From the NCBI GenBank assembly GCA_013696185.1, contig JACCZA010000242.1, forward strand, positions 1 through 9,922: a stretch of DNA of 9,922 nucleotides. Reading direction: 5' to 3'. The notes beneath the pieces were generated by a model that worked only from the letters and a program-made list of their open reading frames with translations, made no database searches and was not told where the DNA came from. Every line of letters starts with the position of its first letter. Position 1 is the first letter of the stretch. The translations under genes and the position numbers were made by a program. Positions 6,204 through 9,922 of this stretch are shown here, in pieces. The DNA comes from Actinomycetota bacterium (lineage in GTDB: Bacteria > Actinomycetota > Thermoleophilia > Gaiellales > Gaiellaceae).

Positions 6204-7625
6204 ATGACGAAGGGGGAGACGTTGGGGTACCGCTGCTCACGCACGGTCTCGCGCAGCCGCGCGGCCGGCCTCTGCGCCGTGCTCGCCGCACTCGGCGCGC
6301 TCACGGTCTCCGGCCGGGCAGCCGCCTCGACGCCCGCACCCTGGTGCGGGACGGATCTGGCGAGTGTCGACAGGCGTCCCGACGGCGTCGGCGGCCCGTC
6401 CTTCCACGTCGTCTACGCCGTTCCCGCGGGGACCCCCGACCGCTTCGCCGAATGGGCGCCGCGCATCGTGGGGGACGTGGCCGAGATCGAACTCTGGTGG
6501 CGGCTGCAGGACCCGACCCGGGCTCCGCGGTTCGACCTGCACGCGTTCGCCTGCGGCTCGTCCGCCGGCCGGCTCGACCTGAGCCGCGTGCAGCTGCAGC
6601 GCCCGGCGGAGGCCTACGGGGTGCAGAGCGCCGCCTACGCGTCGATCGTGGGAGAGCTCGCAGGCCCGCCGTTCGCCTTCCACGACCCGGACAAGCTCTA
6701 CCTCGTCTACTACGACGGCCCGGTCGGCGGCGGACAGGTGTGCGGGACCGGCGCCCGCTCCCGTGCGGCGGTCGTCTTCGCCCGCAGCTGCGGCCAGGAG
6801 ATCGATCACGACCTGCGGGCGACCGCAGCCGCCCACGAGCTCCTGCACGTGCTCGGGGCAGTCCAGGCCGACGCGCCGCACGTCTGCCCCGCCTCTCCCG
6901 GCCATGCCTGCGACGGTGTCGCTGACCTGATGTACCCGGCGGCGGCACCGGGACAGACGCTGCTCGGCTCGGTGCTCGACATCGGTCGAAACGACTACTA
7001 CGGCCAGGGCGGCGGCCGGCTCGACATCCGGGACTCCCTCTTCCTCGAGCGTCTCGACGGATCCGACAGCACGCCCCCGAGCACGCCCGCCGGCCTCACG
7101 GCGACGAACGACGAGAGCTCGGCCGTCGCGCTCGCCTGGTCGCCCTCGAGCGACGACGTGGGCCCCGTCACGTACCGCCTCTACCGCGACGGGTTGCTCC
7201 TGTCGTCGGGGCTGTCGCGGCCGTTCGCCTCGGGCGGGGGGCTCGAGCCGGGCAGGACTGTCGAGTACGCGGTGCGCGCAGCCGACCCGGCCGGACACCT
7301 GAGCGAGCCCGTGAGCATCCGCTTCAAGCTCGGGGTCGGCATCGTCGATGCGGCAGGCCGGCTCGTGCGGGACACCGTCGCGCCCGGGCGCATCGGCGGC
7401 GTGCGGGTGCGGCGCCTGCGCGGCTCGCTCGTCGTCCGGTGGGCGAGGGTGGCCGATCCCGGCGGGCTGCGTGGCTACGAGGTGCAGGTACGAGGCGGGC
7501 CTGTGCGGATCGTGGGACGGCCAGAGGTGAGCGTCCCGCGCGGACGGAGGGCGAGCGTCCTCACCGTCCGGGCGGTCGATCGAGCGGGGAACCGCGGGCC
7601 GCGCTCGTCCGTGCGCGCCGGCTGA
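6204..7625 (+). CDS. Secreted HExxH metalloprotease-like protein with fibronectin type III domains
   Basis: Probably an exported zinc-dependent hydrolase of 473 residues. A signal peptide spans about 1-42: Arg-rich n-region to residue 19, hydrophobic 20-36, likely cleavage near GRAAA. Mature N-terminal domain (about 43-285): HELLHVLGAV (H211, E212, H215, G218) is a zincin motif and DLMYP (M243) resembles a metzincin Met-turn. The canonical third His, three residues after the Gly, is Q221; H226 in ADAPH is the likely substitute ligand. Six mature cysteines (48, 117, 180, 196, 228, 236) suggest up to three disulfides, fitting an extracellular protein. LDIGRNDYYG at 258-267 precedes a linker starting about 287. 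One Fn3 domain covers about 291-376 (PSTPAGLTA at the front, YAVRAAD near the end). A second Fn3-like unit covers about 391-472. It appears unrelated to the catabolic genes. Protease activity and substrate are inferred from the motif only; the architecture is firm. Confidence 0.82.
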   Translation: MTKGETLGYRCSRTVSRSRAAGLCAVLAALGALTVSGRAAASTPAPWCGTDLASVDRRPDGVGGPSFHVVYAVPAGTPDRFAEWAPRIVGDVAEIELWWRLQDPTRAPRFDLHAFACGSSAGRLDLSRVQLQRPAEAYGVQSAAYASIVGELAGPPFAFHDPDKLYLVYYDGPVGGGQVCGTGARSRAAVVFARSCGQEIDHDLRATAAAHELLHVLGAVQADAPHVCPASPGHACDGVADLMYPAAAPGQTLLGSVLDIGRNDYYGQGGGRLDIRDSLFLERLDGSDSTPPSTPAGLTATNDESSAVALAWSPSSDDVGPVTYRLYRDGLLLSSGLSRPFASGGGLEPGRTVEYAVRAADPAGHLSEPVSIRFKLGVGIVDAAGRLVRDTVAPGRIGGVRVRRLRGSLVVRWARVADPGGLRGYEVQVRGGPVRIVGRPEVSVPRGRRASVLTVRAVDRAGNRGPRSSVRAG

Positions 7626-7637
7626 GCCGCCCGGGGA

Positions 7638-7666
7638 TTGCGGTCCCGGCCAAATCGCGGGAAGAT
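7638..7666 (+). promoter_or_regulatory. Weak candidate promoter for the LLM oxidoreductase gene
   Basis: In the 74-bp gap, TTGCGG (7638-7643), a 17-bp spacer and GAAGAT (7661-7666) form a poor match, three of six at each box. It is recorded because the spacing is ideal and the gap is otherwise without features apart from the GGAGG before the start codon. It may be coincidental. Confidence 0.22.
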
Positions 7667-7699
7667 GCGCGCTTCTCGCCCCGCGCTCCGGGAGGCTCC

Positions 7700-8713
7700 A
7701 TGCTCAGCTTCGGCGTCACCGTCCTGCCCGACCCGCCCTACACACGGCTCGTCGAGCTGATGCAGCTCGCCGAGGAGCACGGCTTCGAGTACGGCTGGAC
7801 CTACGACTCGCACATCCTGTGGCAGGACTCCTATCCGCTCCTGACGCTCGCGGCCCAGGCGACGAAGACGCTGAAGCTCGGCCACTGCGTGACGAATCCC
7901 GGGATCCGCGAGCCGACGGTGACGGCCAGCAGCTACGCGACCTTGCACGACATCTCCGGGGGGCGCATGGTGCTCGGGATCGGGCGCGGCGACTCGTCAC
8001 GCCGGGTCGTGGGCCTGAAGCCCGTCAAGGTGGCGGAGTTCGAGGCGTCCTGCCGCATGATCAAGGACCTGATGAACGGACGGCCGGTCGTCTGGAACGA
8101 GAAGGAGCTCGAGCTCACGTGGGCGAAGGGCCGGCCGGAGATCCCGCTCTACGTCGCGGGCTACGGGCCGCGCGCGCTCGCCGTCGCCGGTCGCGTCGCC
8201 GACGGCGTGATCATCCAGCTCGCGGACCCGCAGATCGTGCAGTGGATCATGGACACGGCCCGGCGGGCGGCGGAGGAGGCCGGGCGCGACCCGGACGCGC
8301 TCGAGTGCATCGTGTGCGCGCCGAGCCACGTGTCGGCGGACCTCGCCGCGGCCCGGGAGCAGGTGCGCTGGTTTCCGGCCATGGTCTCGAACCACGTCAT
8401 GGACCTGATCGAGCGCTACGGCGAGAGCTCGGAGATCCCGAGCGCGCTGACGGACTTCGTCAAGGCGCGCAAGTTTTATGACTACAAGGACCACAGCCGG
8501 GTCGGCGCCGCGCACGGTGCCTTCGTGACGGACGAGATCTGCGACCGCTTCTGCGTGCTCGGCACCGCCGAGGTCGCGGCCGAGAAGCTGCGCGAGCTCG
8601 AGTCGGTCGGGGTCGACCAGTTCAACATCTACCTGATGACCGAGGGGCAGGAGGCGACGCTCGCCACCTACGGGAGCGAGATCATCCCGCAGTTCGCCCG
8701 GGTAGCCGCGTAG
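7700..8713 (+). CDS. LLM-class flavin/F420-dependent oxidoreductase (TIGR03842/CPS_4043-like)
   Basis: A luciferase-like monooxygenase-superfamily enzyme of 337 residues, predicted to be a cytoplasmic TIM barrel that uses coenzyme F420 or FMN. Recognisable blocks: the N-terminal strand SFGVTVLPD (3-11), GFEYGWTYDSHILWQD (28-43), KLGHCVTNPGIREPTV (59-74, the loop lining the cofactor pocket), LHDISGGRMVLGIGRGD (82-98), IPLYVAGYGPRAL (148-160) and GRVADGVIIQL (164-174). The length and these motifs resemble the TIGR03842 (CPS_4043) group. The ATG at 7700 follows GGAGG by 4 nt; upstream in-frame extension would overlap the preceding gene deeply. My recollection is that relatives of this group often sit beside hydantoinase/dihydropyrimidinase and ABC-transporter genes, which would tie it to the locus on the left. 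Here an unrelated protease gene intervenes, so the link is only a hypothesis. The substrate is unknown, and F420 versus FMN cannot be settled from sequence. Confidence 0.88.
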   Translation: MLSFGVTVLPDPPYTRLVELMQLAEEHGFEYGWTYDSHILWQDSYPLLTLAAQATKTLKLGHCVTNPGIREPTVTASSYATLHDISGGRMVLGIGRGDSSRRVVGLKPVKVAEFEASCRMIKDLMNGRPVVWNEKELELTWAKGRPEIPLYVAGYGPRALAVAGRVADGVIIQLADPQIVQWIMDTARRAAEEAGRDPDALECIVCAPSHVSADLAAAREQVRWFPAMVSNHVMDLIERYGESSEIPSALTDFVKARKFYDYKDHSRVGAAHGAFVTDEICDRFCVLGTAEVAAEKLRELESVGVDQFNIYLMTEGQEATLATYGSEIIPQFARVAA

Positions 8714-8724
8714 CGGAGGCCCGA

Positions 8725-8730
8725 TACCAT
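8725..8730 (+). promoter_or_regulatory. Candidate -10 box of the tRNA-Cys gene
   Basis: TACCAT matches TATAAT at four of six positions. It ends 9 bp before the mature tRNA 5' end, giving a transcription start close to it. No clear -35 is seen; the region overlaps the end of the oxidoreductase gene. Confidence 0.3.
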
Positions 8731-8739
8731 GGGCGCTCC

Positions 8740-8810
8740 GGCGCCGTGGCCGAGTGGTTAGGCAGAGGCCTGCAAAGCCTCGTACAGCAGTTCGAATCTG
8801 CTCGGCGCCT
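8740..8810 (+). tRNA. tRNA-Cys (anticodon GCA)
   Basis: A full cloverleaf of 71 nt. The acceptor stem is GGCGCCG (8740-8746) with CGGCGCC (8803-8809), all seven pairs perfect. The D-stem is GCC/GGC, with a GTGGTTA loop region. The anticodon stem is GAGGC/GCCTC around loop CTGCAAA, with GCA at 8772-8774. The T-stem is AGCAG/CTGCT around TTCGAAT. The discriminator base is U73 (8810), a cysteine identity element, and U33 and A37 are as expected. No CCA is encoded, so it is added post-transcriptionally. The gene starts 26 bp after the oxidoreductase stop. Confidence 0.97.
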
Positions 8811-8828
8811 CTGGCCGCTCGGCTCGCG

Positions 8829-8846
8829 GCGATCGCGGCGATCGCG
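8829..8846. repeat. Tandem duplication of the 9-mer GCGATCGCG
   Basis: Two adjacent perfect copies (8829-8837, 8838-8846) lie in the noncoding stretch between tRNA-Cys and the helicase gene. Each carries the palindrome GCGATCGC. It could be a protein-binding site or a slippage product in GC-rich DNA; no function can be assigned. Confidence 0.45.
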
Positions 8847-8860
8847 CCTGCGGGCGTCTC

Positions 8861-8869
8861 TGCTACGTT
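8861..8869 (+). promoter_or_regulatory. Candidate extended -10 promoter for the helicase gene
   Basis: TGC-TACGTT fits the extended -10 pattern TGnTAnnnT. No good -35 lies 16-18 bp upstream, which extended -10 promoters can tolerate. Transcription would start near 8876, leaving a leader of about 100 nt that begins almost exactly at the first hairpin. Confidence 0.32.
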
Positions 8870-8877
8870 GACGGCAC

Positions 8878-8951
8878 GGACGACACCGGGTCGTCCAGTG
8901 AGATGGTGCTTCTCGTTCCTCCTCGTGTGGCTTCGAGTCGGCGATCTCGAA
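8878..8951 (+). promoter_or_regulatory. Structured 5' leader of the DEAD-box helicase gene (two hairpins)
   Basis: Two perfect inverted repeats lie between the candidate promoter and the start codon. GGACGAC/GTCGTCC has loop ACCGG (8878-8896). TTCGAG/CTCGAA has an 8-nt loop (8932-8951). Between them a pyrimidine-rich run contains CTCCT (8919-8923), complementary to the AGGAG of the helicase ribosome site (8967-8971). This arrangement could allow leader folding to control helicase translation, as structured leaders do for some cold-induced genes. The first hairpin has no T-tract, so it is not an obvious terminator for the tRNA. The repeats are directly visible; the regulation is inferred. The rest of the 8811-8977 gap shows nothing else. 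Confidence 0.4.
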
Positions 8952-8964
8952 CCTGCTCGACCAC

Positions 8965-8971
8965 AAAGGAG
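8965..8971 (+). promoter_or_regulatory. Ribosome binding site of the DEAD-box helicase gene
   Basis: AAAGGAG lies 6 nt before the ATG at 8978, an optimal site that fixes the start of the helicase. Confidence 0.75.
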
Positions 8972-8977
8972 TCGAAC

Positions 8978-9922
8978 ATGCCCCAGGAATCTTTCGCTGC
9001 GCTCGGAGTGAGTGCCGACATGATGCGCGTGCTGTCCGAGCGCGGGATCGAGACGCCGTTCCCGATCCAGACCCTCGTCCTGCGGGACGCCTACGCCGGG
9101 CACGACGTCCTGGCCAAGGCCCCGACCGGCTCGGGCAAGACGCTGGCCTTCGGGCTGCCCATCGTCGAGCGCACGAGCGCGGACGGTGCAGCACCCTCGG
9201 CGCTCGTGCTCGTACCCACGCGCGAGCTCGCCGCCCAGGTCGCCGACGCGCTCGACTCACTCGCTGCTGCGAGGGGCCTCCGCGTTGCTGCGGTCTACGG
9301 CGGCGCTCCGATCCCGGCCCAGGCGAAGCGCAGCCGGGGCGCGCAGATCCTGATCGCGACGCCCGGTCGGCTGCAGGATCTCGTCGAGCGGCGGATCGTC
9401 TCGCTCGCCGGGGTCCAGACCCTCGTCCTCGACGAGGCCGACCGGATGCTCGACATGGGCTTCAAGCCGCAGGTCGACCGGCTCGTCCGCCGTCTGCCGG
9501 CACAGCGCCAGACGATGCTCTTCTCGGCCACGCTGGACGGCGAGGTGGGTGAGCTCGCCCGCGCCTACACGAGCAACCCCTCGCGCTTCGAGGCGGAGCT
9601 GCCGGCGATCGCGCGGGAGCACCTGGAGGCGAGCGAGGTCGACCACAAGTTCGTGTCGGTCACGGCGGACGACAAGGTGGAGCGGCTGATCCAGGAGCTC
9701 GAGGCGGAGCGCGGCCTCGCGCTCGTGTTCGTCCGCACCAAGCGCGGCGCCGATCGGCTCGTGCAGAAGCTCGCCCGGCGTGACGTCAACGCCCTCGCGA
9801 TGCACGGCGACATGACCCAGGGTGCGCGGGAGCGCTCGCTGGCGAGGTTTCGCGCCGGCAAGGTCACGGCGCTCGTCGCCACCGATGTCGCCGCTCGCGG
9901 CCTCGATTTGGCCGAGATCACG
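8978..9922 (+). CDS. DEAD-box ATP-dependent RNA helicase (C-terminus cut by window edge)
   Basis: An ATP-dependent RNA helicase of superfamily 2 that unwinds short RNA duplexes in ribosome assembly, mRNA decay or cold adaptation. 315 codons are visible. Domain 1: F6 and the Q motif ending at Q31 (TPFPIQ), motif I APTGSGKT (48-55), Ia PTRELA (80-85), GG (108-109), Ib TPGRL (128-132), II DEAD (152-155) and III SAT (183-185). Domain 2: motif IV LVFVRTK (249-255) and V ATDVAARGLDL (301-311). Motif VI (HRxGRTGR) and any basic tail lie beyond the edge, so the subtype (RhlE- or DeaD/CsdA-like) cannot be decided; the short insert-free core looks RhlE-like. All visible catalytic residues are intact. 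It is preceded by a structured leader and by tRNA-Cys, with no obvious terminator between them. Confidence 0.96.
   Translation, partial: MPQESFAALGVSADMMRVLSERGIETPFPIQTLVLRDAYAGHDVLAKAPTGSGKTLAFGLPIVERTSADGAAPSALVLVPTRELAAQVADALDSLAAARGLRVAAVYGGAPIPAQAKRSRGAQILIATPGRLQDLVERRIVSLAGVQTLVLDEADRMLDMGFKPQVDRLVRRLPAQRQTMLFSATLDGEVGELARAYTSNPSRFEAELPAIAREHLEASEVDHKFVSVTADDKVERLIQELEAERGLALVFVRTKRGADRLVQKLARRDVNALAMHGDMTQGARERSLARFRAGKVTALVATDVAARGLDLAEIT

Noticed and set aside
6264..6278. Lipoprotein signal at Cys24 of the metalloprotease-like protein
   Set aside because: The Cys lies at the start of the hydrophobic segment, not after it, and no L-x-x-C lipobox precedes it.
7626..7699. CCGGG...CCCGG inverted repeat as terminator after the metalloprotease-like gene
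   Set aside because: The arms are only 5 bp with an 8-nt loop and no T-tract; this is common by chance in such GC-rich DNA.
8682..9260. Minus-strand open frame crossing the tRNA and helicase leader
   Set aside because: It covers the tRNA-Cys gene and the helicase start antisense and has a low-complexity Arg-rich translation.
1..9922. Mobile elements, CRISPR arrays, phage or defence genes
   Set aside because: I found no transposase or integrase motifs, no spaced direct repeats and no terminal inverted repeats; composition looks uniform across the window.

Overview
The window looks like a chromosomal segment of a high-GC bacterium, most likely an Actinomycetota member, possibly class Thermoleophilia. 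The evidence is base composition (by eye roughly 70% G+C, with GAGCTC/CTCGAG-rich coding sequence), a predicted F420-type luciferase-like oxidoreductase, a tRNA gene without an encoded CCA, frequent GTG starts and apparently leaderless genes. The taxonomic placement is inference, not something the sequence proves.

Left part, minus strand (about 4825 down to 1): a tightly packed operon reading leftward. It holds an SsuC/TauC-type permease, an SsuB-type ATPase, a second SsuC-type permease, an NMT1/THI5-like periplasmic substrate-binding protein, and a dihydropyrimidinase/D-hydantoinase cut by the left edge. All three junctions up to the binding protein are 4-bp NTGA overlaps, if the binding protein uses its outermost GTG. 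A 62-bp gap with a perfect 9-bp-stem hairpin separates the binding protein from the hydrolase.

Centre, plus strand: across a 47-bp divergent intergenic region with a 14-bp palindrome, an M20-family N-carbamoyl amino acid amidohydrolase / beta-ureidopropionase reads rightward. Together the two transcripts encode import of a ring compound (pyrimidine, dihydropyrimidine or hydantoin-like), hydrolytic ring opening to an N-carbamoyl amino acid, and decarbamoylation to an amino acid plus CO2 and ammonia. No dihydropyrimidine dehydrogenase is visible; it may lie past the left edge or be absent.

Right part, plus strand: a secreted HExxH zinc-metalloprotease-like protein with two C-terminal fibronectin-III-like domains (6204-7625), an LLM-class F420-dependent-type oxidoreductase (7700-8713), tRNA-Cys(GCA) (8740-8810), and a DEAD-box RNA helicase (from 8978) cut by the right edge. 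The helicase has a 167-bp upstream region with a tandem repeat, an extended -10 candidate and two perfect hairpins. The left and centre form one catabolic locus. The protease, tRNA and helicase look like unrelated neighbours, and the oxidoreductase may or may not belong to the pathway.

I saw no mobile element, CRISPR array, phage gene or replication origin. The more interesting points are the non-canonical third zinc-ligand spacing of the secreted protease, the substitutions in the hydantoinase and amidohydrolase active-site motifs, the regulatory structures in the intergenic gaps, and the possible link of the F420-type enzyme to pyrimidine degradation.
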